Assembly: GCA_041684965.1 (NCBI GenBank)
Contig: JAWLGR010000013.1
Span: 80,264-144,263 of the forward strand
DNA: 64,000 nt
From: Mariniphaga sp041684965
GTDB lineage: Bacteria; Bacteroidota; Bacteroidia; Bacteroidales; Prolixibacteraceae
Direction of reading: 5' to 3'
Shown here: positions 34,839 to 43,710 of the stretch, in pieces
Layout: each line of letters opens with the position of its first letter
Position numbering within the stretch: the first letter of the stretch is position 1
Notes under the pieces: generated by a model
What the model saw: only the letters and a program-made list of their open reading frames with translations
What the model was told of the DNA's origin: nothing
Database searches by the model: none
Translations under genes and position numbers: made by a program

Positions 34839-37800
34839 TTAGAAAGATATGTTAAGCCCTAATGAATACATCTGGTAAATAGGATATGTTCGCATGTAGG
34901 TATCTGATGCAACCATGTTTTCCGGTTCATATCCTTTTGGCAGTGATTGCAATGTCAGCAGGTTTTCGCCTGAGAAATATACCCTTAGGTGCTCTATAGG
35001 CAACTTGCCGATAACAGTTTGTGGCAAAGTATAACCAATCTGAAGATTTTTTAAGCGAAAATAGCGTGCATTGTCAATAAACCTGGTTTGCGTCTGAAGG
35101 TTTTTATTCCGTTCAGATGAGAAATAAGGCTTTGGTTTATACGAATCGGTATTTGGACCCAGGAAATTTGTTTCATCAGCCGGTCTCCAGTAATCAAGAT
35201 GGTATGAATCCTTTATCAGGATAGCAGAATTTGGATTATTGACATGCCCCCAGTAAAATTCCGAGCCGGGCAGAGGTACAAATGGCTGGCTGCCTATTCC
35301 CTGCCAAAACATGTTAAAATCCCAGCTTCCCCAATTAAAACCACTAGTTAAACTGACCAGGTACCTAGGAGTGGTGTTGGCAATAATTGAAAGGTCTCCA
35401 TGGTTGTCAAGAGTTTGTTCTCCCGGATCAATTACACCTTCACCCGTAAGGTCTACGTATTTTATGTCTCCCGGTCCCCATGTAGCATAATAGTATGACT
35501 GGTCGTGAATGGGTTCCCCTGCTTGCTGGATTATTCCGTCTGTTGTGAGACCCCATACGTCGCCATGCTTTTTACCGGCATACCAGGTGTGGACATTGCG
35601 GGTTTCATTCACATACTCGAGGATGGTTGCCTGGTAATCACCCAGCGAAACTTTTGCATGGTAGGCGAAATTTTCAATCCGATCCCTCCAGCTCAGTGAT
35701 ATTTCATATCCTTTTGTTTCCAGTTTGGCATTGTTTGCTGTAGGGGCACCTGCACCTAAAACCGAAGGAAGCTGAATGGATGGTCCCATCATATTGTCGG
35801 TTACTCTGTTGTACAGGTCGGCTTCCAGTAGCATGCGGTTATTAAGGAAACCTGCTTCAATACCTAAATTGGCAGTAGTTACAGTTTCCCAGGTAAGGTT
35901 TTCTGAACGAATCCCCGGCATACCGGCATAATTGGGACGAACACCATCAATAATCCGGCCTAACCTTTGGGTAATTGGAATTTCTTCAAGGTATAGGTAG
36001 TTGGCAACATTCGGGTCGAGCACTTCCGAAAATGCCTGTCCTGAACGTACAATCCGGCTTCCAATAATTGTCTGGTTGCCGAGTGAACCATAAGAAGCAC
36101 GAATTTTTAACAGCTGCACAACAGGTTCAACAGCTGCCCAGAAGTTTTCCCTTGAAATGGTATAACCAACTGATGCCGATGGGAAAAAACCCCATCGTTG
36201 TCCCTTTTCAAATCTTGAGGAGCCATCGTAACGGGCGCTGACCTCTAATAAATATTTTTCATTAAAGTTATAGTTTACCCGTCCAAAGATTCCCTGGGTG
36301 GCCCAGTGATTAATAACATCATCCACAACCTTGGTACCAAGGGCAGTGCTGATAGAAGGAACTTCTACTGATATCAGTTCAGAACCCTCACCATACATAT
36401 TCCGGTTAAATTCATAGTCCTGTTCAAAACCTGCCATGACTGAGAAATAATGATTCTGAATCGATTTTTCGAATTGGGAATAGGCAGTAAACACTGAATA
36501 ATGACCTGTTCGCAGCTCTTCTCTTAATCCGGTCTGCGGAAATCCTATATTTCCCATTGATCCGTCAGCTATATGAACAGGTACCGGAAACAGAGTGTTT
36601 GTAGTTGTTCCCGCCCTGTAGGTGTAGTTATAACGGACATTGGTTTTCCAGCCTGTAACAGGTTCCAGTTCAGTTCCTATAGAGAACCGGGCATTGTTGT
36701 TATTGGTCAGAATTCTGCCACCATCCATTAATGCTACCTGTATGGGATTGTGCAGTGTTCCGTCGATATTGTACTGGGGCATGGTAGGCCACAGAATGTT
36801 AATGTGCATCCAGTAACCGCTCCGGTCATTCCAGACACCTCCGTTGGGATAGTCCCTTTCGGTACGTGCAAATCTGCCACTGAAATCGAACCGTGCCCAG
36901 TCGTTTACCTGAGAGGAAACATTGGCAAGTATGTTATATCTTTGATAGCGGTCATTTCCCCATGTCATCACGCCCGGTTGATCCTGGTATCCGATTGTTG
37001 CGTAATACTGGTTTTTTTCATCTCCGCCTTCAAGATTTATATTATGTTTTTGCTGAATGGAATAATCCTTGAAATACAATTGGGGCCAGTTAATATTGGC
37101 ATTGCCATCCCATCTTCCCCTCCACTGGCTGAATGGTGGTTGCTCAGGGTTGTATGGATAAGGGTAAGTGCCTTCCATGTATCCTTTGATTCTTTCCATT
37201 TGTTCGGGCCCAAACACAGGTCCCAGTCCGGCATTGGCATTTGCCTGGTTAAACATGGTGGCATACGTGTAGGAGTCAAGCATGTCAGGAACATAATAGG
37301 GGACATTGGCAGAAGTAATATTGCTGTATGATAACCTCATAGGCCTGTCGGAACCTCTTTTGGTCTGAATCAGGATTACACCGAATGCTGCCCGCGAACC
37401 ATATACTGCCGATGCTGACGCATCTTTCAATATCGTAATGTTTTCAATCGATGAGGGGTCCACCAGGTTCATGTCCATCTCCACTCCGTCGACCAGAACA
37501 AGAGGTGAGGCATCTCCGGTAATTGAACCGATACCCCTTACCTGTATTTTTTGTCCGGCTCCCGGTTCTGCACCTCTTAATCCCATAGTGATTAACATGC
37601 TGGGTGACTGGCCTTGCAGGAGCTGAGACGTTTGGGCAGCAGGTCTGCTGGCAAGATCATCTCCTGAAACAACCTCCAGTGAGCCGGTCAGATTCGCCTT
37701 TTTCTGGGTGCCGTATCCAACAACTATAATCTCATCCATACCAATGGTCTCTTCATCCATAGCTACCGTGATTGTCGATCTGCCTTCAAGGCTTATTTCC

Positions 37801-38375
37801 TGTGTTCTCATTCCTACGAAAGAGAATTGCAGAATGTCCCTTCCGGCCGGTACGTCAAGTTTAAAACGCCCTTCAGCATCGGTCACCGTTCCAGTTGTAG
37901 TGCCCTTTACTACAACTGTAACACCTGGCATTGACTGCCCCCGCTGATCGGTTACCACTCCTGTTACAGTTTGCTGTTGTTGAACTGCTCTTGACATCAA
38001 TACCTCCCTGACTTTCTCCTTTAACAGGATTTGCCTGTTGCTTCGGATTTCATAATCAACCCCGGCAGTTTCACAAACTCCTTTTAAAACCTCCTCGAAG
38101 GGTTCATCTGAATAATCAAATGAGTACTTTTGATTCATGTCCAAAATACCATCCTTGTATAAAAATACATGTCCGGTCTGGTTTTCAAGAATGTCCATCA
38201 CTTGCTGAATGCTTGCTTTTTCCAAATGAATGGAGACTTTAGCCTGAGAAAAGCCATTTCCGAAAGAAAGCAGTACCAGCATTGAAAAAATGAATGTAAG
38301 TTTCATCTTTCTAAATTTTTGTCTTAGTTTTTGATTATCTCCCCCGGGAGAAAACCATACTCGCTTTTTTTTCAT
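34839..38375 (-). CDS. SusC/RagA-family TonB-dependent transporter with STN domain
   Basis: An outer-membrane importer of 1178 residues. The signal peptide lies around residues 24-45 after an unusually long, basic n-region, a form common in this family. Residues about 46-115 are an STN/secretin-type domain used in sigma/anti-sigma signalling; 133-220 are CarboxypepD_reg-like (VTGVVTDQRGQSMPGVTVV), 225-345 the plug (YGTQKKANLTG ... VYGSRAAFGVILIQTKRG), and the remainder a 22-strand barrel ending SLGLNISF. The STN domain plus the FecR and ECF sigma genes directly upstream indicate a substrate-sensing trans-envelope circuit in which substrate capture releases the sigma factor. Confidence 0.96.
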   Translation of the reverse strand: MKKKRVWFSPGGDNQKLRQKFRKMKLTFIFSMLVLLSFGNGFSQAKVSIHLEKASIQQVMDILENQTGHVFLYKDGILDMNQKYSFDYSDEPFEEVLKGVCETAGVDYEIRSNRQILLKEKVREVLMSRAVQQQQTVTGVVTDQRGQSMPGVTVVVKGTTTGTVTDAEGRFKLDVPAGRDILQFSFVGMRTQEISLEGRSTITVAMDEETIGMDEIIVVGYGTQKKANLTGSLEVVSGDDLASRPAAQTSQLLQGQSPSMLITMGLRGAEPGAGQKIQVRGIGSITGDASPLVLVDGVEMDMNLVDPSSIENITILKDASASAVYGSRAAFGVILIQTKRGSDRPMRLSYSNITSANVPYYVPDMLDSYTYATMFNQANANAGLGPVFGPEQMERIKGYMEGTYPYPYNPEQPPFSQWRGRWDGNANINWPQLYFKDYSIQQKHNINLEGGDEKNQYYATIGYQDQPGVMTWGNDRYQRYNILANVSSQVNDWARFDFSGRFARTERDYPNGGVWNDRSGYWMHINILWPTMPQYNIDGTLHNPIQVALMDGGRILTNNNNARFSIGTELEPVTGWKTNVRYNYTYRAGTTTNTLFPVPVHIADGSMGNIGFPQTGLREELRTGHYSVFTAYSQFEKSIQNHYFSVMAGFEQDYEFNRNMYGEGSELISVEVPSISTALGTKVVDDVINHWATQGIFGRVNYNFNEKYLLEVSARYDGSSRFEKGQRWGFFPSASVGYTISRENFWAAVEPVVQLLKIRASYGSLGNQTIIGSRIVRSGQAFSEVLDPNVANYLYLEEIPITQRLGRIIDGVRPNYAGMPGIRSENLTWETVTTANLGIEAGFLNNRMLLEADLYNRVTDNMMGPSIQLPSVLGAGAPTANNAKLETKGYEISLSWRDRIENFAYHAKVSLGDYQATILEYVNETRNVHTWYAGKKHGDVWGLTTDGIIQQAGEPIHDQSYYYATWGPGDIKYVDLTGEGVIDPGEQTLDNHGDLSIIANTTPRYLVSLTSGFNWGSWDFNMFWQGIGSQPFVPLPGSEFYWGHVNNPNSAILIKDSYHLDYWRPADETNFLGPNTDSYKPKPYFSSERNKNLQTQTRFIDNARYFRLKNLQIGYTLPQTVIGKLPIEHLRVYFSGENLLTLQSLPKGYEPENMVASDTYMRTYPIYQMYSLGLNISF

Positions 38376-38421
38376 ACTTTTGAACTTGTTAAGTTACATA
38401 CTATTAAAATTTAACACGTTG

Positions 38422-38458
38422 AAACCGGCCGGTGCTGCAACACCTTCCGGTTTTTTTT
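38422..38458 (+). terminator. Hairpin between fecR-like and susC-like genes
   Basis: AACCGG...CCGGTT with inner GGTG/CACC forms a stem-loop. On the plus strand it is followed at once by eight T, so it has canonical terminator form in the direction opposite to the flanking genes. On the minus strand the T run is an A run before the stem. It may block antisense transcripts or fold in the fecR-susC intercistronic RNA. Confidence 0.5.
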
Positions 38459-39647
38459 ATCTGCTTATTTTATAATATCCTTCATCTATCCCGGTAATTT
38501 TTACTGAAGCTACCGTAGCAATGTTATCAAGTATCGATTCACGGCTTTCGGTTAGCTCAAGCTTTCCGGAAATTTTTATTCCTCCCAAAAAGGGATTGTC
38601 GTAATTAAAACGTATGTTGTAATAACGTTCCAGTCTTTTTACAATACGGCTGAGATCCGTGCTTTCAAATTTAAGCAAGCCATCTTTCCAGAGAGTGTAG
38701 TTCTGCACATCAACCTCCTTTATCCTGGTTGTGCGATCGGTTTTATTAAAGGCAGCAAGATTTCCAGGTTTTATCTCTGTAGTTTCAGTAAAAAATCCTG
38801 AATTGTTTTGTTCAATTCTGACTTTGCCCTCGGTTAAAACTGTTTCGATAACATGATCCGAAGCATAGGCAGAGATATTAAAGCTGGTACCCAAAACCCT
38901 TATCCGTATGTCGGTAGTTTGCACGATAAATGGTTGGTTATCCTGTGGTGTTACTTCAAAATATGCTTCACCTACTAAAAAAACCTCCCTTACTTTATCC
39001 CTGAATCCATCGGGATAAATCAACCGGCTACCTGCATTAAGCCATACCTTTGTGCCATCCGGAAGGATAACCTCTGAAGTTTTTCCATAGGGAATCATCA
39101 ATTGGTTAATTTCGGGCACCCCTTTATCTTTTGCAGAAACTGCTTCCAAAATATGGTTGTTTATTACCAGTTGGCCATCCTGCCGGTGTTCAATCCGGGA
39201 GTTTTTCTCATCAAGCAGGATATCTTCACCTCCCGGTCGCTTAAGGATTGCCTGATCAGGGTAATTCAATTCCGAAAATCCCTGTGGGTAAAATGCCGGG
39301 TTAAAGTTGTTCTTTTGATAAAAAAACAAGGCTCCAATAGAAAAGAAAATAAGGGCAACTGCAGCATACTTCATGAATCCGGTAATTATTTTACGGGACT
39401 TGCTGCCATGCTGCTTTTTTTCAATGCGGGTTAGTATTTGGGTAAAAAGGAGAATTTTTTCATCTTCTGAAAGTGCTTTGTCTGAGGTGCGGAGCTTTTG
39501 TAGTATTCTTTTTGCCAGTTGAAGGTTTTGTTTTTCCTCAGGATTGTTATCTTCAAATGTTTTCCACCACTCATCCAACTCATGACTGGTGCTGAATACC
39601 CACTGGATAAACCGCTTATCTTCAAGATATTTTCGGATATTTTTCAT
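38457..39647 (-). CDS. FecR-family anti-sigma factor
   Basis: Of 396 residues. A cytosolic N-terminal segment of about 90 residues (WWKTFEDNNPEE..., sigma-binding) precedes one transmembrane helix near 93-110 (KYAAVALIFFSIGALFF). The FecR periplasmic domain follows with IPYGKTSEVILPDGTKVWLNAGSRLIYPDGF, VFLVGEAYFEVTP and GTSFNISAYA. The last 70 residues are the DUF4974 domain (LKFESTDLSRIVKRLERYY) that contacts the STN domain of the partner SusC. It restrains the ECF sigma factor encoded 202 bp upstream until the transporter signals. The order sigma-FecR-SusC is textbook for this circuit. Confidence 0.95.
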   Translation of the reverse strand: MKNIRKYLEDKRFIQWVFSTSHELDEWWKTFEDNNPEEKQNLQLAKRILQKLRTSDKALSEDEKILLFTQILTRIEKKQHGSKSRKIITGFMKYAAVALIFFSIGALFFYQKNNFNPAFYPQGFSELNYPDQAILKRPGGEDILLDEKNSRIEHRQDGQLVINNHILEAVSAKDKGVPEINQLMIPYGKTSEVILPDGTKVWLNAGSRLIYPDGFRDKVREVFLVGEAYFEVTPQDNQPFIVQTTDIRIRVLGTSFNISAYASDHVIETVLTEGKVRIEQNNSGFFTETTEIKPGNLAAFNKTDRTTRIKEVDVQNYTLWKDGLLKFESTDLSRIVKRLERYYNIRFNYDNPFLGGIKISGKLELTESRESILDNIATVASVKITGIDEGYYKISR

Positions 39648-39849
39648 TTAGACCTGATTGTTCTGGTATAAAAGGACTCGAGCATGGGAAATATGGACTT
39701 CAATTTTGCATTATTTTGCAAATTTTTTTCTCTGTGCTAAAAGCGTTGATCTTTTCTGGTGAATTAATTTGTGCGGGAATGAGGGTATTTGATATTTTTT
39801 GGTAGTAAAGAACAAAACTTTTTTAAAAGTTGTATTTGTTGCTAACTTA

Positions 39850-40461
39850 CTAAAACAGTTCCTGCTTTCCTCTTGTACCACCTGCAGTGAATAATACCAC
39901 TATTTTCTGATTTTCAATCTTTTTCCTTATAGATTTTAATGCCCGGTATACCTGCTTATGAGCAGATTTAACAGATATATTTAATAACTGTGCAATTTCA
40001 GAATACTCCATCGATTCGTTAAATCGTAAGTACAAAACTTCTTTTTGTTTTGCAGGAAGTTTTTGAAGCAGGTTATGGATACGGTGGTTTATTTCAGCCT
40101 CCGTTTCATTTTCAATTATTATATTTTCAATGCTGTACTCCGGTTCAAATACCAGGTTGCTGTCTTCCCCTTCAATCTGTCTGCGGTTTCGTTTGAGTTT
40201 TTTTATCAGATTGTGTTTTAAGGCCAGTATAAGGTAATATCGAAGGTTTCCGGGATTGGTTTTATTTTTATGCCGCTTGAGAAAAAGTTCAAGAAAGATT
40301 TCCTGGATGGCATCTTTAACCAGATTTTCATCGTTGCACAACTTAGTGCCGTAGCGGTACATGGATTCCACATGCATACTGTAAATATATGCAAAAGCTT
40401 CCTTGTCGCCTGCCAGAAAGTTTTCCCAGTAAAGTACAGTTCCATTTCCGTTTTCGCTCAT
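39850..40461 (-). CDS. ECF-type RNA polymerase sigma-70 factor (Bacteroidetes family)
   Basis: Of 203 residues. Region 2 spans about residues 20-90 (EAFAYIYSMHVESMYRYGTKL, DAIQEIFLELF) and region 4 about 125-185 (LPAKQKEVLYLRFNESMEYSEIAQLLNIS then KSAHKQVYRALKSIRKK). There is no region 1.1 or 3. It likely directs transcription of the downstream fecR-susC-susD genes and is held by the FecR protein. It is the first gene of the regulated block. The C-terminal 15 residues are variable and basic. Confidence 0.95.
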   Translation of the reverse strand: MSENGNGTVLYWENFLAGDKEAFAYIYSMHVESMYRYGTKLCNDENLVKDAIQEIFLELFLKRHKNKTNPGNLRYYLILALKHNLIKKLKRNRRQIEGEDSNLVFEPEYSIENIIIENETEAEINHRIHNLLQKLPAKQKEVLYLRFNESMEYSEIAQLLNISVKSAHKQVYRALKSIRKKIENQKIVVLFTAGGTRGKQELF

Positions 40462-40777
40462 AAGTTTCCTGTTAAAACAAACCTTGGTTTTTACAAATAT
40501 AAGAAATACAATGAAAAAATAGAATGCATTTCTTTGGGTTGTGAAATAGATTGTGCTATCAGCTAAGGTATTGTTATTTAAATGGATGTATAATTATAAA
40601 CAATTAAGTTCAACTGTACCTCCCTTGTTTAGTTATAAAATAGGCGCCCGAAACTTTCTGCTTATTATTAACCATGCTGTTTTCACCCTTTTGATAAAAA
40701 TGTTCTTAAGCCTAAGAGAAATTTGTGCCATCTGTTAAATATTGTTTTAATACTGATTTTTTCCCGGTCAGGCGGCT
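40462..40777. other. 316-bp intergenic region upstream of the sigma gene
   Basis: It lies between the sulfatase stop at 40778 and the sigma start at 40461. It holds the putative -7 element at 40494. No terminator with a clear stem and T run was seen for the sulfatase gene, so readthrough into the sigma gene is possible. No reading frame is credible. Confidence 0.5.
40494..40501 (-). promoter_or_regulatory. Candidate Bacteroidota -7 promoter element for the sigma gene
   Basis: The minus strand reads TATATTTG, an exact match to the TAnnTTTG consensus of primary-sigma promoters in Bacteroidota, 33 bases upstream of the sigma ATG. The expected -33 TTTG is not well conserved at the right distance, so the assignment is tentative. 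Confidence 0.4.
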
Positions 40778-42256
40778 TTATTGGGAATGTTTAATTTTAT
40801 CGTTGGCAAAATACGGATTGAAGTTATAGTATGAATGTTTTGCATAAGGCTTGTCTGTTTCCGGCAGAAACCTTCTTAACTCTTTCGTAATGTTTACTGT
40901 ATTACCGGTTGACACCAGGTTGTACCACTCATTTGGATCGTTTGTATGGTCATAAAATTCTTCCGACCCGTCATTGTACCGGATGTACCTTTGGTTTTTG
41001 GTGCGAATGCTATGGTTCCCCCAGCCATAAGTGGTTAATGCATATCCCTGCACAGAATTATCTGTACCTTTCAATACAGGGACCAAACTAATTCCTTCAT
41101 TTTCTGCATAGGGTTCCAGGTTGCACAACTCCAGCAGAGTTGGATAGATTGACAACATTTCGGCAGGTGATTCAACTTTTTTGTTTTTTTGAATGCCCGG
41201 CCCGGCAATTATTAATGGTGCTTTCGTTCCTGCCTCCCAAAGGCAATGTTTTGCAAAAGTCCCTTTTTCTCCCATACGGTAGCCATGATCGCTCCAGAGT
41301 AAAATAATTGTGTTATCCGAATGGTTGCTTTTTTCAAGTGCATCCAATAATTCACCTACATAATGGTCAACAAAAGATATACATGCCAGGTAGGCTTGTA
41401 TCATCTTTGGCCACTCTCCGCTTTCTATTGCCCACTCAGTGGAGGGCATCATGGGCAAATCGTCAATCTCTCTTACAATGGCAGGCAGATCATCCAGATC
41501 TTCTTTGAAGTATGGTGGTTCCTTTATGGATTCAAGAGGGTGCAAATCGAACCATTTCTGAGGCACATACCATGGCACGTGAGGGCGCAGGAACCCTACA
41601 GCCAGAAAAAAAGGCTGTTTGTATTCCCGGTTCAACCGTTCAATGGCCCATTGAACTGACTGGTAATCGGGCATTAACGAATCTGCAGCAGGATATGCAC
41701 CCCAATCCGTACTGGTTCCTTCATACCCCTCTTTGCCTGGTCGGCCTGACCATACAAAACGTTCTTTCGGTGTGGGACCAAACCCCCGCACTCTTCCTCC
41801 CGATTCATCAAAAGCTCCGTCGGGTGCATGCTGATGAAATATTTTCCCAATCCCCATCGTGTGATAACCATTGTTCCTGAAATACTGTGGCAGAAAAATG
41901 ATCTCTTCAGTAACCGGATTGTCCAGCGTTATTTTGTCGTCATCAATCATCCCGTAGATACCGGTGGTCGAAGGCCGTAATCCTGTCATTACTGACGCAC
42001 GTGACGGGCCGCACAACGGAGCCTGGCAATGGGCATTCATAAACAGGACACCACCGGCTGCCAAACGGTCGATGTTTGGTGTAATCGCATTGGGATGACC
42101 GTTCATACACCCCAGCCAGTCATTCAAATCATCAATGCAAATCATTAAAACATTGGGGGGCTCAGCTTCTTTCTCCAAATTGCCGCACGATAATGTGCTA
42201 ATTAAAATAGCAGGGAAAAGAAGAAGTGTGGGAAAAGTATTGTCTATGGTTTTCAT
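40778..42256 (-). CDS. Iduronate-2-sulfatase-like sulfatase, lipoprotein
   Basis: Of 492 residues with lipobox TLSC (Cys24). ICIDDLNDWLG holds the metal Asp pair; C82-GPSR-ASVMTGLRPSTTGIYG is the formylglycine motif in the form seen in iduronate-2-sulfatase-like proteins. FLRPHVPWYVPQKWF and LLWSDHGYRMGEKGTFAKHCLWE complete the active site. It lies upstream of and in line with the sigma/FecR/SusCD genes and is divergent from the GH10-like gene. The IDS-like subgroup is usually tied to uronate or other 2-O-sulfated sugars, so this may hint at a glycosaminoglycan-like or uronate-bearing polysaccharide (inference). Confidence 0.94.
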   Translation of the reverse strand: MKTIDNTFPTLLLFPAILISTLSCGNLEKEAEPPNVLMICIDDLNDWLGCMNGHPNAITPNIDRLAAGGVLFMNAHCQAPLCGPSRASVMTGLRPSTTGIYGMIDDDKITLDNPVTEEIIFLPQYFRNNGYHTMGIGKIFHQHAPDGAFDESGGRVRGFGPTPKERFVWSGRPGKEGYEGTSTDWGAYPAADSLMPDYQSVQWAIERLNREYKQPFFLAVGFLRPHVPWYVPQKWFDLHPLESIKEPPYFKEDLDDLPAIVREIDDLPMMPSTEWAIESGEWPKMIQAYLACISFVDHYVGELLDALEKSNHSDNTIILLWSDHGYRMGEKGTFAKHCLWEAGTKAPLIIAGPGIQKNKKVESPAEMLSIYPTLLELCNLEPYAENEGISLVPVLKGTDNSVQGYALTTYGWGNHSIRTKNQRYIRYNDGSEEFYDHTNDPNEWYNLVSTGNTVNITKELRRFLPETDKPYAKHSYYNFNPYFANDKIKHSQ

Positions 42257-42426
42257 CGTAATACCGGTTTAACAACATCTCAATACTACAAAAAAATATG
42301 GACATCTTGTTGTTGCTTGTATATAAAATCATTTAATGGTCCAGTTGTTATTTATACAGACCATTTAATTCATCACCGGCATGCAGATTTTTATTATCTT
42401 TATAATGAATGTTAATCTGATAATAT

Positions 42427-43473
42427 ATGAGAAGCCGGCTGGCAATGATATTACTTTTTCTGACAATTTGGTCATGTGCCCCTGATTTATTGAAGAAGAA
42501 CGGGATTTCGCTAAAGAATGCAGCTTCCTTTCCTGTTGGTACTGTTGTTACTTACGGACAGCTGACAACGGGTGATTCTGTAAATTCTCTGATTGTATCT
42601 GAGTTCAATCGTATTACTCCTGTAACCGAAATGCAAATGGACAGTTTAATGCCTAAACCCTATGAATTCCGGTGGGACCGCCTGGACACAGTGGCTGCTT
42701 TTTCTATGAAAAACAACCTGCAGATGTTCGGTCATGCACTGTCAGGGCATGCCTCCAATCCCGGCTGGTTGAAAGAGGAGAAACACGACAGCGCTTCGTT
42801 GTCCTCTTTTTTGCAGGAATACATTACAACTTATGTGGAGCGATACAGGGATGTGGTAACCGGATGGAACGTAGTAAGTGAACCCATAGCCGACAGCAGT
42901 GGCAATTTCAGTAATAACTTGTGGTACAGCGTTCTGGGCGAATCTTATGTAGACCAGGCATTTGTCTTCGCCCGTAAAGCCGATCCCCGCGCTGAGCTTT
43001 TTATTAATGGTTTCTTTCCCGAAACTGATACATTGAAGTTGAATGCGCTCATCAGCCTGGTAAGCCAACTGGAAAACAGGGGCGTGCCTGTTACGGGGAT
43101 TGGTTTGCAGATGCACCTGTACACAGATTCTCCGCTGGAAATGATTGCCATTATGCTCAATAAAGCTGCAGATACACGACTGAAAGTATATCTTTCAGAA
43201 GTTCAGATTCTATTTAACCGGACCGGCCGAAAGGTATCCCGGGAATTAACAAGCGATATGGCCACTGAACAAGGTAAGATGTATCAGCACGTAGCCGAAA
43301 TGTACCGCAATATAATACCGGAGAACCAGCAATTTGGTATTACCGTGTTGGGTTTCAGCGATCGCAATACCTCTTTGCCCTCACCGGATGCTCCTGACTG
43401 GCCTGCACTCTTTGACCACGAACTGAGGAGGAAGCCTGCCTATTTCGGGATTTTAAATGGTGTGCGGAAATGA
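42427..43473 (+). CDS. GH10-family endo-beta-xylanase-like lipoprotein
   Basis: Of 348 residues with lipobox WSC (Cys17). A TIM barrel resembling GH10: FGHALSGH (like RGHTLVWH of family members), NVVSEP with acid/base candidate Glu152, GIGLQMH and YLSEVQI with nucleophile candidate Glu258. Family enzymes cleave beta-1,4-xylan. The asparagine that normally precedes the acid/base Glu (NE) is Ser here, and the length is short for a full GH10 module, so its specificity or activity may differ. It is the only recognisable classical glycoside hydrolase near the locus and is transcribed the opposite way. Confidence 0.75.
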   Translation: MRSRLAMILLFLTIWSCAPDLLKKNGISLKNAASFPVGTVVTYGQLTTGDSVNSLIVSEFNRITPVTEMQMDSLMPKPYEFRWDRLDTVAAFSMKNNLQMFGHALSGHASNPGWLKEEKHDSASLSSFLQEYITTYVERYRDVVTGWNVVSEPIADSSGNFSNNLWYSVLGESYVDQAFVFARKADPRAELFINGFFPETDTLKLNALISLVSQLENRGVPVTGIGLQMHLYTDSPLEMIAIMLNKAADTRLKVYLSEVQILFNRTGRKVSRELTSDMATEQGKMYQHVAEMYRNIIPENQQFGITVLGFSDRNTSLPSPDAPDWPALFDHELRRKPAYFGILNGVRK

Positions 43474-43661
43474 GCGCCTGTAGCTGGCTGTAAATGCTCC
43501 CTTAGTCTTTATGCCTGTTCCGGATGGGTGGCGCGATTTTCGATCGTGCATCTATCATGCTAAATGTAATTTCAGGGAGGATGCAATTTATATCGGAATT
43601 GGAAATTATTGTGGAAAATCATTCTTCTTACTTTCCCTGCTTTAGATTCATCGGTTAAAAG

Positions 43662-43690
43662 AAAAGGCTGTCATAAAATGACAGCCTTTT
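43662..43690. terminator. Bidirectional intrinsic terminator between GH10-like and hypothetical lipoprotein genes
   Basis: AAAAGGCTGTCAT and ATGACAGCCTTTT form a perfect 13-bp stem with a 3-base AAA loop and T-rich ends on both strands. It serves the rightward GH10-like gene and the leftward gene ending at 43711. Confidence 0.9.
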
Positions 43691-43710
43691 TAAAATAGAA
43701 TTTTAAATGT

